Shown here one piece after another: positions 16,673-25,865 of a stretch of 64,000 nucleotides of DNA. Numbering within the stretch: position 1 is the stretch's first letter; each line of letters opens with the position of its first letter. The position numbers were made by a program, and so were the translations under genes. The stretch comes from Flammeovirga sp. EKP202 (GTDB lineage Bacteria; Bacteroidota; Bacteroidia; Cytophagales; Flammeovirgaceae), in assembly GCF_014534745.1 (NCBI RefSeq), contig NZ_JACVVP010000029.1, forward strand, positions 29,655 to 93,654, given 5' to 3'. A model generated the notes under the pieces. It searched no databases and was not told where the DNA came from. It worked only from the letters and a program-made list of their open reading frames with translations.

Positions 16673-16864
16673 ATGAGAAAAGAAAGTTCAAATAAATTAT
16701 CAAAAAAAGATTCAGCGAAAAAATGGAGACAGAGACAGGATTTTCATTCTCCGAAAATGAATGCTTTGAAAGAAACTCAAATTTTTGAGGAAACGATAAA
16801 TACTACTTTTCAAACCTCCACAGCATACTATGGCTTTCAATCCAGAATGTTAGTGTTTCATTAA
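16673..16864 (+). CDS. hypothetical basic protein, 63 aa
   Basis: The first 30 residues are rich in Lys, Ser and Arg, and the second half is polar with aromatic residues near the end. There is no known motif. Support comes only from tight spacing (12 bases from the previous gene, 9 to the next) and the same strand. Confidence 0.35.
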   Translation: MRKESSNKLSKKDSAKKWRQRQDFHSPKMNALKETQIFEETINTTFQTSTAYYGFQSRMLVFH

Positions 16865-16873
16865 GCTAGTAAA

Positions 16874-17683
16874 ATGTTAATAGCGGCAACAACAGTAAAT
16901 AAAGGCGTCAGTAAGGCAAAAGAAGTCATCAGCGAGAATAAATATACCATAATGGGAACCATTGGTACCATTGGAGCTTTAGGAGTAGCTTACTTTGCTT
17001 TTGACCGTTGGAAAAAGAACAAAGATGAACAGGAGGCCAACAATGCTTATGGTGTAGACTCTAAAGAAGGTCAGGCCGTTCGTATTGCAACTACTATTTA
17101 CAATTCGTTGCATACATGGGGTAATCCTGTTTTTACATTCATGTCCAACACAGATGAGGAATCAATTAAAGGAGCTTTAAAGCTGATGAAACTAAGGGGT
17201 GTGCCTTTCAGTCTAGTGACCGCAATGTATAAAAAGCTGTATAACAGATCCCTTTCTACTGATTTATCAAAAGAGCTTGATGTCGATGAAAAGAAGGAAA
17301 TAGATTCAATTATTTACCTGAAACCGTCTCCCGTGAAAATCAACACAGATAAATCAGCAACAACTTATGCTAAAGTGAATAGCTGGAACGGGGAGCCTCT
17401 TTTCAAGACTGTTTCCGATGTATATCTGCCTGGTTTTTCCTATGGGAGAGAAAAAATAATTCATCTGAAAAATGATACTCATTTAGGGCCTTTGACTGGT
17501 AAGCAATACAAAGGTTTCAAACAGGTATCAGTGATGATTGGAGGTAAACCTTATAACGTTTGGGTAGATGGTGCTGAGATAATTGAGCAAAGTGCAGCAG
17601 AAACACAAAAACAGTTATCATCTGGAGCCTCACGACAAATGTCTGATAAGGAAAAGATATTGATTATGAACTATTTCGTATAA
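16874..17683 (+). CDS. single-pass membrane protein, 269 aa
   Basis: A hydrophobic segment at about residues 27-45 (MGTIGTIGALGVAYFAF) is preceded by a Lys-containing N-terminus and followed by a basic stretch, so the protein is probably membrane anchored. The large remainder is soluble, with a conserved-looking middle beta region. I do not recognise a family. It precedes the peptidoglycan-binding and muramidase genes at 3-base spacing and may belong to the same cell-wall entry or release complex. Confidence 0.5.
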   Translation: MLIAATTVNKGVSKAKEVISENKYTIMGTIGTIGALGVAYFAFDRWKKNKDEQEANNAYGVDSKEGQAVRIATTIYNSLHTWGNPVFTFMSNTDEESIKGALKLMKLRGVPFSLVTAMYKKLYNRSLSTDLSKELDVDEKKEIDSIIYLKPSPVKINTDKSATTYAKVNSWNGEPLFKTVSDVYLPGFSYGREKIIHLKNDTHLGPLTGKQYKGFKQVSVMIGGKPYNVWVDGAEIIEQSAAETQKQLSSGASRQMSDKEKILIMNYFV

Positions 17684-17686
17684 AAA

Positions 17687-18112
17687 ATGAACAACCTAAT
17701 TTTATTAATCGGTGCAGGAGTGGCAGCTTATACATTATTTGGAAGCAGCTCAAAAAGTAAACCTGTAACACCACAACTACCTCAACCATCCTATTCTTCT
17801 GACAGTAACTTTTCTTTCGACACAAAGGAGAATAAGGATATTGTACCCATTACTCAGGCTAGAAATTTCCCACTTCGATTTGGGAGCAGGGGCAATGAAG
17901 TAAAATTGCTTCAAGAAGCCATAATGAAGAGTGGTAATACTACAGCATCCTTTCATGTAAGAACTACTGGCGGTGCAGATGGAATTTTCGGCTCAGGAAC
18001 CCAAAAAGCAGTCAATGAGCTTGGCTATGATACAGAAGTTACAGTGCAGGAATATGCTGAACTACTCGTAAAGGTGGGTATTACAACCACCAAACTATCT
18101 GATTTATTATAA
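17687..18112 (+). CDS. membrane-anchored peptidoglycan-binding domain protein
   Basis: The N-terminus is a hydrophobic anchor (LILLIGAGVAAYTLFGSS). A Pro/Ser-rich linker follows, then a peptidoglycan-binding domain at residues 65-115, with LRFGSRGNEVKLLQEAI and DGIFGSGTQKAVNELG, the usual G-x-x-G-x-x-V-x-x-L-Q and D-G-x-F-G-x-x-T pattern. It is directly upstream of the muramidase, so together they probably act on the host cell wall during entry or exit. Confidence 0.7.
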   Translation: MNNLILLIGAGVAAYTLFGSSSKSKPVTPQLPQPSYSSDSNFSFDTKENKDIVPITQARNFPLRFGSRGNEVKLLQEAIMKSGNTTASFHVRTTGGADGIFGSGTQKAVNELGYDTEVTVQEYAELLVKVGITTTKLSDLL

Positions 18113-18131
18113 CCTGAAAATCACTATAAAA

Positions 18132-18791
18132 ATGGATGCAGTTTTTAACAAAATCTACCCGAAAACAATCACTCATGAGGGCTATTATGCCAAAGTATCA
18201 GGTGATATTGGGGGAGAGACTTACATGGGTGTAGCTCGTAAATATCATCCAAATTGGGAAGGGTGGAAAATTGTTGACTTTGAGAAGCGAAAGAAAGGAG
18301 GGCGTTTACCTTGGAATTATAGAATCAACAATGCAGACCTTGATCAAGTGGTGAAAGGTTTCTACTATAAACAGTTCTGGTTAAGAAGAAATTTACAGCA
18401 TGTAAAAGATGCCAATGTAGCAGGTTTGATCTTTGACTTTGGTGTGAATGCCGGAGGAAATGCGGTAAAGGTACTTCAAAGAGTACTCAATGAACAATTT
18501 GGTCAAAAACTATCTGTGGATGGGGCTATTGGTCCAATTACATTGAAGTCCATCAACTCCGTTAATCAGCAGTCATTGTTTCAAAGTTATACGAATGAGA
18601 GAGTAGCTTACTATAAGCATAGAGCTACTTATCCTAACCAGTCAAAATTTTTAAAAGGTTGGCTGAAACGTGCTTACTCATATGTATACGATACAGCAAT
18701 GAACAACAAGACATTAGTAACTACATCGACTTTGGTAATGGTAGGTGTAGGAGCTTATCTATTCTATCAGTATTACAATAATTTATCATGA
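18132..18791 (+). CDS. GH108-type muramidase with C-terminal membrane anchor
   Basis: The N-terminus has the GH108 catalytic motif, Glu16 in a T-x-x-H-E-G-Y context, followed by D-I-G-G-E-T-Y-M-G-V-A, the family's D-x-G-G-x-T-x-x-G block. Residues 115-150 are a peptidoglycan-binding-3-like domain (VDGAIGPITLKSIN). Unlike free phage endolysins, it ends with a membrane segment (residues 197-215, TLVMVGVGAYLFYQYY). A membrane-held lysozyme fits a virion-associated entry enzyme of a membrane-containing virus, or a signal-arrest-like release enzyme. The next gene overlaps its stop by 4 bases. Confidence 0.8.
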   Translation: MDAVFNKIYPKTITHEGYYAKVSGDIGGETYMGVARKYHPNWEGWKIVDFEKRKKGGRLPWNYRINNADLDQVVKGFYYKQFWLRRNLQHVKDANVAGLIFDFGVNAGGNAVKVLQRVLNEQFGQKLSVDGAIGPITLKSINSVNQQSLFQSYTNERVAYYKHRATYPNQSKFLKGWLKRAYSYVYDTAMNNKTLVTTSTLVMVGVGAYLFYQYYNNLS

Positions 18792-19078
18792 TCAAAGACC
18801 AAAAAGTAATTGAACCTGATATTGAAGTAATTGACGATGGTAAGCATCGCATAGCACCAGACACAGAGCGTGCATTATACTCTGTGTTCGGTGGTGTGTT
18901 AGGTCAAGCAGTAGGGAAGGCTTTTGGTGCAAAATCAAACCTTCCTATGCTGTTTGGTACCGCAGCTGGACATATCTTTTATGATTATGATCGAAGAGGC
19001 CTCTATAAAAAGAAGATGCAGAACTTTGTTGATGAGCTGGAAAAGAAGGGATTGAAATTGACTAAAGTAGGACAATAA
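18788..19078 (+). CDS. small Gly/Ala-rich membrane-type protein, 96 aa
   Basis: The gene overlaps the muramidase stop (ATGA). Residues 30-60 are Gly/Ala-rich with small-residue spacing (VFGGVLGQAVGKAFGAKSN, LFGTAAGHIFYDY), like glycine-zipper proteins that insert in membranes. The C-terminus is basic and helical. No family is assigned. Coupling with the muramidase suggests a role in lysis or membrane penetration. Confidence 0.5.
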   Translation: MIKDQKVIEPDIEVIDDGKHRIAPDTERALYSVFGGVLGQAVGKAFGAKSNLPMLFGTAAGHIFYDYDRRGLYKKKMQNFVDELEKKGLKLTKVGQ

Positions 19079-19090
19079 CAGAGCAGTAAT

Positions 19091-19273
19091 ATGAATCTAT
19101 TCCTCAATTTAATCTGTTTTATTTCAATTTATCCTCTTTACCTGTTTGATAATACATCTGAAAATGGAAGGACAGTACATTTTCACTCTATTACTGGATG
19201 CCTTATATGTAATCAAAAACGGGATGAGAGAGGAATGAATTTTAAAAAACTACGTCATCATTTTTTCTGTTGA
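19091..19273 (+). CDS. doubtful small ORF, 60 aa
   Basis: A hydrophobic N-terminus (LFLNLICFISIYPLYLF) and a C-x-x-C pair are seen, but the composition is irregular. There is no overlap with the flanking genes. It fills the 240-base gap between the glycine-zipper gene and the small gene at 19320; if it is not coding, that gap holds nothing I recognise. Confidence 0.2.
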   Translation: MNLFLNLICFISIYPLYLFDNTSENGRTVHFHSITGCLICNQKRDERGMNFKKLRHHFFC

Positions 19274-19319
19274 ATGTGTTGAAACCTTAAATATTATTGT
19301 AAAAAAAGACCTAATAACA

Positions 19320-19439
19320 ATGTTGAATTTATTTGTAAAAATTGGCCCATCTGAAAAGAAAAGTACAAAGCCTTTAAATGGTACTTTGAAAAAAGTAACA
19401 TCAAACAACAAGAAAGTGAAAAAGTACATTATCGGTTAA
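19320..19439 (+). CDS. very small basic protein, 39 aa
   Basis: An ATG at 19320 opens 39 codons ending in TAA at 19437-19439. The last A of the stop is the first base of the methylase start (TAATG), a coupling used elsewhere in this window. The product is rich in Lys, Ser and Thr, with a C-terminal K-K-Y-I-I-G. No function is recognised; the overlap is the main support. Confidence 0.35.
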   Translation: MLNLFVKIGPSEKKSTKPLNGTLKKVTSNNKKVKKYIIG

Positions 19440-20203
19440 TGATGAAAGCTGAAGCGAAATATAACTCACTGGTTGATGACTTGGTCAAAGTTGAGAATTA
19501 TCAACTTACTAAGGACCAAATTGGTTTCCTTAAAAATTATAATCCACCTAGAGAAAAAGAGTCAGGAGAATATAATTTATATGAATATTTCACTCCTTTT
19601 TTTATTAGTGAAATCATGTACAAACTGGCTGTTAAACATGGTTACCAAGGAGGAAATGTGCTGGACCCTTCTTCCGGAACAGGTCGTTTGCTAGAATATT
19701 TTCCTACGGAAAGTCATTCCAAACTGTACTTAGTGGAAAGGGATGAAAAGAATCATGCAGTTGGTAAAGCTTTATTCCCCAATTCAAATCATTTTTTAGG
19801 GTACTTCGAAGAGACTTTTTTAGAAACACATAGAAGAAGCAGACTGAAATCAGGTACCAGTAATTTAAAAGGTTACCCATTTGATCTGATTATGACGAAT
19901 CCGCCCTATGGTCCTGAACACAAAAACAAGTACTCGATATACTTTCGCAATGAGCTTAAAAAGCTAGGAATAAAGAAAATCACTTTGGATGGTTTTTTCA
20001 TTCTTAAGTCATTGGACCTTCTGAAAAAAGATGGTTTGATGGTGATACTCACCGCTTCAGCTTTCCTTTCAAACAACAATAATCTGAACGGTTTAAAAAG
20101 CATATTAGACAGTAAATGTACGCTGGAAGATGCCTATAGATTACCTTCCATATTTGATACAACAAAAGTTCCAACTGATATTATAATCCTTAGAAAGAAA
20201 TGA
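19439..20203 (+). CDS. N6-adenine DNA methylase
   Basis: The protein contains the AdoMet-binding motif (VLDPSSGTGRLLEYF, residues about 75-90) and the catalytic N-P-P-Y motif (LIMTNPPYGPEHK, about 150-160), as in N6-adenine methylases of class I MTase fold. At 254 residues it lacks a target recognition domain. In many Bacteroidota mobile elements, a related methylase is fused to a large SNF2-type helicase; here the helicase is separate, 0.7 kb downstream. The start could also be the second ATG, at 19442. It probably protects or marks element DNA during replication. Confidence 0.75.
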   Translation: MMKAEAKYNSLVDDLVKVENYQLTKDQIGFLKNYNPPREKESGEYNLYEYFTPFFISEIMYKLAVKHGYQGGNVLDPSSGTGRLLEYFPTESHSKLYLVERDEKNHAVGKALFPNSNHFLGYFEETFLETHRRSRLKSGTSNLKGYPFDLIMTNPPYGPEHKNKYSIYFRNELKKLGIKKITLDGFFILKSLDLLKKDGLMVILTASAFLSNNNNLNGLKSILDSKCTLEDAYRLPSIFDTTKVPTDIIILRKK

Positions 20204-20397
20204 CAGAGAAATCGATAAGAGATGAAATCTACAATTTTCTAAAAGCCAACGAAAGTAAACTTAAAAGTTTATTAAAGGCTCAATTATCATCGAAAGAAGG
20301 GTATAAGTTTATTGAAAGCAGAGTCATTAGTATGATAGCTAATGAAAATTTATCGTTGAGTGAAGCGGTTATGCAACTGAATTTCGAACATGAATAG
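20200..20397 (+). CDS. small helical protein, 65 aa
   Basis: The gene overlaps the methylase stop by 4 bases and the next gene by 8 bases, so it is embedded in a coupled operon. The protein is all helix and charged, with no motif. It may be a partner of the methylase or helicase. Confidence 0.5.
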   Translation: MTEKSIRDEIYNFLKANESKLKSLLKAQLSSKEGYKFIESRVISMIANENLSLSEAVMQLNFEHE

Positions 20398-20887
20398 AAA
20401 TGCATTTTATAGAGCAAGGTCACATTACTATCATTTAGTTTCCACCAGGAATAAAAATGAACTGATTAAGGCTGGATTATCCGCAAGTGATATTACTCAA
20501 AGACTGAACAAAGAGAATTTTGAGTATTACAACTATGGAAGAAAACCTCCTGAAGAAATAAGCGAAGTTGATCAGAAAATAATCGAAGGCCTTTCAAGTC
20601 AATTCAGTAATGCTAAACTGACTTTTAAGGAATTGTCTCAATGCTCAAACTATTTTGAAATCAACCCTGATAAAATAATCGGGGAGACAATCAGGACTAC
20701 AAGCTTATTTTTTCCTTTTATGGTGAAAGGGGGTAAAAAAGAAGTAGTTGAATATTTCAAAAACCGTTTAAAATATAAAACTGAAAAAGAAATAATAATA
20801 GCTAAAGCTAAGGCGAAAATAAAAATCATTCGTATCAGAAAACAACTACTCGAAATCAGATTAAAAAACACAAATGACACTCATTAA
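20390..20887 (+). CDS. hypothetical protein with a C-terminal tail shared with the helicase
   Basis: The 165-residue protein is not recognised. Its last 35 residues (IIIAKAKAKIKIIRIRKQLLEI) closely resemble the end of the downstream 1256-residue helicase (IIKVKARAKLKIVRIRMKKLQL), although the rest of the two proteins is unrelated. Such a shared end may be a docking or sorting signal that brings several proteins to the same place. The gene overlaps both neighbours, by 8 and 14 bases. Confidence 0.55.
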   Translation: MNRNAFYRARSHYYHLVSTRNKNELIKAGLSASDITQRLNKENFEYYNYGRKPPEEISEVDQKIIEGLSSQFSNAKLTFKELSQCSNYFEINPDKIIGETIRTTSLFFPFMVKGGKKEVVEYFKNRLKYKTEKEIIIAKAKAKIKIIRIRKQLLEIRLKNTNDTH

Positions 20888-23800
20888 TAGATATACTGGA
20901 AAACTAGATCAGCAGACAAAGAACCTAATAAAGAATATCAGTAAAGTTAATTTACAAGGGTTAGGTAGTGTCAGTTCTGATTTGGCAAAGTCTTTTGACC
21001 AAATGGTCGAAAAATGGAACCCAGACTTAACCATAGACGAAATTAAAGCCTATAATTGGTATCAGCATAAAATGGGCCTTCCATTTAAAAATTGGAAGAA
21101 ATCAAAGGTTTACAATCACTTTTCATTGACAGATAAAGAGATCAGTCAATTTGTGAAAAATGGTGTTTTATTTATCAAGAAAGGGGTGGAATACCCTCAG
21201 CCATTAGCTATTTTTCTTTCAAAGAATTTATACGCTTTAGAACGTGAAGTAAAAGCGATCAAAGAGGATATTATTAGTAAATATGGTGAAAACGCTTACG
21301 AAAATCATATTCGTGTCATCAACAAATTTAAACCCAAAGCACTTTCATTTTTCAATAAAAGTATTGCTGATAGACCAATATTGAAAGCTATCAGTAAATT
21401 CTCACAGGAACATCTTATTTCGGAATACAATGATGACTTAGGATTGTACTTGGAGGAACCTACAGCACTTTCTACCGCTTTTGAAATGTATTTGCTTCAT
21501 CTTTCTGAAGATGAACTGCCAAGAAATATGTCAGGTCAGTTCATTAATCTCTATTATCTCCAAGGTGCCAGAAAGCCAAGGGATATGGATAAAAAGGTTT
21601 TTGAAAGAGATAAGATGAAAGCTGTTGAAGAAGGAGAGAAGCTCTATGCGAAATTTCTGCATGAAGGAATCTCAGTCAATGAACGAATGAAGTTAGATCG
21701 TCTTTGGAATGAACAGTTCAACGGTTACTGTGATATTATCTCGAAGAAAGTTCCTATTGCATTAGAAGTATCTGATTCATTTCATGGGTTCCAATTCTCT
21801 TTAAGACCTGCACAAAGAGATGGTGTAGCCTTTATGGACATCAAGAAATCGGGGATTATTGCATTTGATGTTGGGGTAGGAAAGACCATTACAGCAATAT
21901 CTCAAATAGCATCTGCAATGCAACAGGGAAGGTGTAAAAAGCCTTTAATCATAGTTCCTAACCCAACGTACTCCAACTGGATTTCAGAAATGTTTGGTAA
22001 GGTGGATGACAATGGAAAAAAATTAAAAGGTGTGCTTTCCGGAACGGGTATCAAGATCAATGAATGGTACAACCTGAACAATAAGATTTGTCAGGAGAAT
22101 GCTATTGATTTCGATACAGTTGTTGATGATAATACTATCACATTAGTAACATTTGAAGGGCTTAAAAAGATAGGTTTCTCTCCAAGTCTTGAAGGTGACT
22201 TTGTGAATGAAATAAGCAACATATTAGAGCAGGATTTTCATGATTTGAAAAAAGAAAATTCTAGCTATGAAAAACTTATAGGTTTGGTTCCATCCAAGGG
22301 GCAACAAAGAAGGGACCAGCAAAGGAGAGAATCGATAGATAATGAAATCAGTGAATCTACATTCGATACTGTTTGCAACATTGATACACTAGGTTTTGAT
22401 TATGTTGTAGTGGATGAAGCTCACAACTTCAAAAACTTATTTGGTGATGTAAAAAAAGATGATGGAGAAAGTGCTAAACGTTTCAACTTCAGTGGCAGTA
22501 CAGGCAGTCAAAGAGCAAGACAGCTATTCTTTGTCACCAATTATATACAGCAGAAGTTCAAAGGAAATATTATGCTGCTTACAGCAACCCCTTTCAACAA
22601 CTCCCCGCTGGAAGTTTTCTCAATGCTAAGTTATGTTGCTCGAGAAAATTTGAACGACATGAATCTATTTAACCTTAATAGATTTTTTGAAACATTCATT
22701 GATGAGACTTTCGAGACTGTTGTAAAACCTAACGGTTCCTTAGATAAAAAAGTAGTTGTCAAAAGCTTCAATAACATGCTTGTGTTAGGGAAATTGCTTT
22801 ACAATAACATCAACTACAAAACGGGTGATGAAGCGAATGTGCCAAGGCCATGTAAGATAAATCTTCCTCTAACCACTAAAATGGTGAATGGAGAAGCGGT
22901 AAAGTTACCGACAAAAGAACAGAAGGTTACTTATATCTCCATGACCGAAAGACAGGATCAGAATCAATTAGCGATTGTTGCAGCTGCTAATAATGCTCCG
23001 AAGGATGATACGGGTGCTATTCTCAGAATGATGGGACAATCGATTAATAATGCGTTGTCTCCTCATGTATTTGAAAAAACACCTCCTAGTCAACTAACCG
23101 CCACACAATTTGTCAATGACTCACCAAAAATTAAGTATGCCTGTTTATGTGCTAAATCAGTTCGTGATTACCATGTAAAAAGAAATGAGCATATTTCTGG
23201 GGTAGTGATTTATATCGATAGAGGAAAAGATTACTTTGAATTAGTAAAACAGTATTTGATTCAGGAATGTGGTTACAAAGACAAAGTTAAATCTAATACT
23301 GGAGGTACAGTTTCTGAGGTTGAAATCATAACAGGAAGTACGACTACTAACAAAAAAGAAAAGATTAAGAATGCTTTTCAGGCTGGAGAAATAAAGGTCA
23401 TCATTGGCAGTTCTACAATCAAAGAAGGTATTAATCTTCAAAAATATGGTACCGTTTTGATCAACTGTCTCCCTGATTGGAACTCCACAGGTGTTCAGCA
23501 GCTCAACGGCAGGATTTACAGACAAGGTAATAAGTACGGTATTGTTCGTTTAGTAATGCCTTTGATGGAGAACTCTATGGATGTTTTCATTTTTCAGAAG
23601 CTGGAAGAGAAAACATCAAGAATCAATACACTTTGGGCAAGAGGGGACAGAAAGAATGTTCTTGATGAGGAGTCATTAGATCCGCAGGAAGTGAAAATGG
23701 CCTTGATCACTGATTTGAAAGTATTAGCAGATCATGAGATCAAAACTGAGTTAATGGACGTTGAAGGTGAAATTTCCTCACTTTATGAAACGAAAAAATC

Positions 23801-24644
23801 TCTTAGTGAATTCAGTGCTTTGAAAAGTAGGCTCAACGATGATAGAGATACTGTTTTTGCTGACTTTTTAAGAATGAAGTCAAGCTTTTCACAAAGGCAT
23901 TATTTGAAAAAACCGTATAAAGATTATGAGGATTTCAAAAACAGGACCTACGGTAATACGTCAAAAAGAGCGTATGATGAAGCGTTAAGGCACATGAACC
24001 TTTTCAATGAGCTTAGTGAATTGAACCTTGATGAAAATGATGCTACAAGTATTGAGGATAAAATACTTTTGAAATTTTCTCGCAGACTGAAGTCGGCAAA
24101 TGGTCAGGTGACTGGTATGTATTACATAGACAGGTTCCGGGACAATATGAAAGTCTATCAATCTACGGTAAGATCTGTTATTGAGAAAAGAGGATTCAGC
24201 GAGGAGGATGATCTTGAAAAGATTGTTGAATCTGTGGAGAAAGATATAACGACAAAGGAAACACTGAGAAAAACGCTTACATCTCCTGACTACTTCAATG
24301 AGGTAATAGAAAAAATACGAGAGTATAAAGAAACCATGAATATCGATGGTGCAACCCCTGAAGGAAGAGCCAAGGAGTTTTCAGACCTCAACTATGTATT
24401 GTCTTATTCTTTCGCAGATATTGATCATTCTAAATGTGATATACCAACGGTGGAGAATAAGAGGAAAATTAAAATAACACCTGCCACTAAAAGTAAGGAA
24501 AATGATTCTAGCAGTATTTCTGTTGCTGAGATTAAAAAGAAAATTGAGGCAGAGAAAAAGGCGAACATAATTAAAGTGAAAGCGAGGGCTAAACTTAAAA
24601 TTGTTCGTATCAGAATGAAAAAGCTTCAATTAGAGCAAGAATAA
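20874..24644 (+). CDS. large SNF2-family helicase of the mobile-element type
   Basis: The 1256-residue protein has Walker A in an F-D-V-G-V-G-K-T context (near residue 340), a D-E-A-H box followed by N-F (near 517), the L-L-T-A-T-P-F-N-N-S motif (near 565) and helicase motif VI, QLNGRIYRQGNKYG (near 880). This is the SNF2/superfamily 2 arrangement found in large polyvalent proteins of Bacteroidota plasmids and phages. The N-terminal 300 residues and the long C-terminal helical region are not recognised. The last 35 residues repeat the tail of the preceding gene. It probably acts in replication or genome handling of the element. Confidence 0.75.
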   Translation: MTLINRYTGKLDQQTKNLIKNISKVNLQGLGSVSSDLAKSFDQMVEKWNPDLTIDEIKAYNWYQHKMGLPFKNWKKSKVYNHFSLTDKEISQFVKNGVLFIKKGVEYPQPLAIFLSKNLYALEREVKAIKEDIISKYGENAYENHIRVINKFKPKALSFFNKSIADRPILKAISKFSQEHLISEYNDDLGLYLEEPTALSTAFEMYLLHLSEDELPRNMSGQFINLYYLQGARKPRDMDKKVFERDKMKAVEEGEKLYAKFLHEGISVNERMKLDRLWNEQFNGYCDIISKKVPIALEVSDSFHGFQFSLRPAQRDGVAFMDIKKSGIIAFDVGVGKTITAISQIASAMQQGRCKKPLIIVPNPTYSNWISEMFGKVDDNGKKLKGVLSGTGIKINEWYNLNNKICQENAIDFDTVVDDNTITLVTFEGLKKIGFSPSLEGDFVNEISNILEQDFHDLKKENSSYEKLIGLVPSKGQQRRDQQRRESIDNEISESTFDTVCNIDTLGFDYVVVDEAHNFKNLFGDVKKDDGESAKRFNFSGSTGSQRARQLFFVTNYIQQKFKGNIMLLTATPFNNSPLEVFSMLSYVARENLNDMNLFNLNRFFETFIDETFETVVKPNGSLDKKVVVKSFNNMLVLGKLLYNNINYKTGDEANVPRPCKINLPLTTKMVNGEAVKLPTKEQKVTYISMTERQDQNQLAIVAAANNAPKDDTGAILRMMGQSINNALSPHVFEKTPPSQLTATQFVNDSPKIKYACLCAKSVRDYHVKRNEHISGVVIYIDRGKDYFELVKQYLIQECGYKDKVKSNTGGTVSEVEIITGSTTTNKKEKIKNAFQAGEIKVIIGSSTIKEGINLQKYGTVLINCLPDWNSTGVQQLNGRIYRQGNKYGIVRLVMPLMENSMDVFIFQKLEEKTSRINTLWARGDRKNVLDEESLDPQEVKMALITDLKVLADHEIKTELMDVEGEISSLYETKKSLSEFSALKSRLNDDRDTVFADFLRMKSSFSQRHYLKKPYKDYEDFKNRTYGNTSKRAYDEALRHMNLFNELSELNLDENDATSIEDKILLKFSRRLKSANGQVTGMYYIDRFRDNMKVYQSTVRSVIEKRGFSEEDDLEKIVESVEKDITTKETLRKTLTSPDYFNEVIEKIREYKETMNIDGATPEGRAKEFSDLNYVLSYSFADIDHSKCDIPTVENKRKIKITPATKSKENDSSSISVAEIKKKIEAEKKANIIKVKARAKLKIVRIRMKKLQLEQE

Positions 24645-24665
24645 ACCTATTAACCTTTTATAAAA

Positions 24666-25838
24666 ATGTCAGTAAAAGCTAACTTAAAAAACTACCAGGA
24701 ACTTTATAAAAAGCATAAATCTCTAATCGATGACAATGGCCTGACAGAAGCCATTGAACTGATTGATGATTCCAAGTCATTATATGACGATGATAAGGAA
24801 ATCAAATCTATGGTGGATGAGTCACTGGATGCTCTTAACTTTCTTTTTGAGAAGAAAATTAAATCATCTGCACCTTCGCCAAGCAAGAAGAAAGGAGAAA
24901 GCAAAAATGTGAAGTCTGCAGATACTCCAAAGAATCTTTCACAGTTGAAACAATGGTTAAAGAATAATATCAATCACTATTTATATTGTGATACTCTTGC
25001 TCCTAATTTATCAGGAAAGAGAAAAATTCTTCATGTACAAACTAATTCAGTACAATTGTCTCAGTTGTATAATAAGGAAGGATCTTGGTTAGAATTAAAT
25101 AAAGCAAGTGATTTTACTTTTCATGATACCTACTTTTCCATTGATTCATTTGATGGTGAGATAAAATATTTTTACATAGAATCTGATTATTTAAAACAGA
25201 AGAAAGGTAAAAGTACTGCTAAAAAAAGTGTTACTCCCAAAAAGAAAAGTACTCCTGCCTGTTCTAATAAAAATAGAACGCTCGTGTTTGCATTCTCTGA
25301 TGATTTAAAACTGATCAGAAGGTTCAAAACATTTATTGGTAAAGAGAAAAATAAAAAGCAGTTTCTTTCTCTGTTCAGAGCTTTTGAAAGAGCAATCACT
25401 GAGAAAAAGATTGATAAAAACAGCCCTTACAAAGAAACAATCAATACTATCCACTCAGCTCTTACTAAAGTAATTAACGACTTGGAGAAAGAACAGGATC
25501 TCGCTCAGATTTATGTTAAGAATGATTTTGAAGAAACAATACTCAAACTAACCAACCAAACATCAATCAGGACTTCTGTGAGGCTTTTGAAACGATTTAT
25601 TACAGTTGAAGGCGGTGATTTTTTAGGTAATATAAAAAGGCTTGAAACACTTCGTAATGCATTTGAATCGGCCCTTTCTAAAGGGAAAGTATGTGAAGGA
25701 GACATTTACTATAAAGAAGTTCACAACGCTAAAAAATCATTGATAAAGGCCATAGAAAATGGAGGTAAGGTTTCTATTTCCAAACAAGAATTGAATGGTT
25801 TAAATGGTATCTGTAATTGTAACACCCAGTTAAACTAA
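24666..25838 (+). CDS. hypothetical polyvalent-type protein, 390 aa
   Basis: Not recognised. Helical N-terminal region (1-70), Lys/Ser linker, a beta domain (95-185) and then a second Lys-rich linker. A helical C-terminal domain (205-375) contains two similar halves, each with an R-x-x-K-x-F-I core (LIRRFKTFIGKEKNK and SVRLLKRFITVEGGD). It lies 21 bases after the helicase and 27 before the ATPase, so it probably belongs to the replication module. Confidence 0.5.
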   Translation: MSVKANLKNYQELYKKHKSLIDDNGLTEAIELIDDSKSLYDDDKEIKSMVDESLDALNFLFEKKIKSSAPSPSKKKGESKNVKSADTPKNLSQLKQWLKNNINHYLYCDTLAPNLSGKRKILHVQTNSVQLSQLYNKEGSWLELNKASDFTFHDTYFSIDSFDGEIKYFYIESDYLKQKKGKSTAKKSVTPKKKSTPACSNKNRTLVFAFSDDLKLIRRFKTFIGKEKNKKQFLSLFRAFERAITEKKIDKNSPYKETINTIHSALTKVINDLEKEQDLAQIYVKNDFEETILKLTNQTSIRTSVRLLKRFITVEGGDFLGNIKRLETLRNAFESALSKGKVCEGDIYYKEVHNAKKSLIKAIENGGKVSISKQELNGLNGICNCNTQLN

Positions 25839-25865
25839 TCTGAAACTCTAATCAAAAGCTAACAG

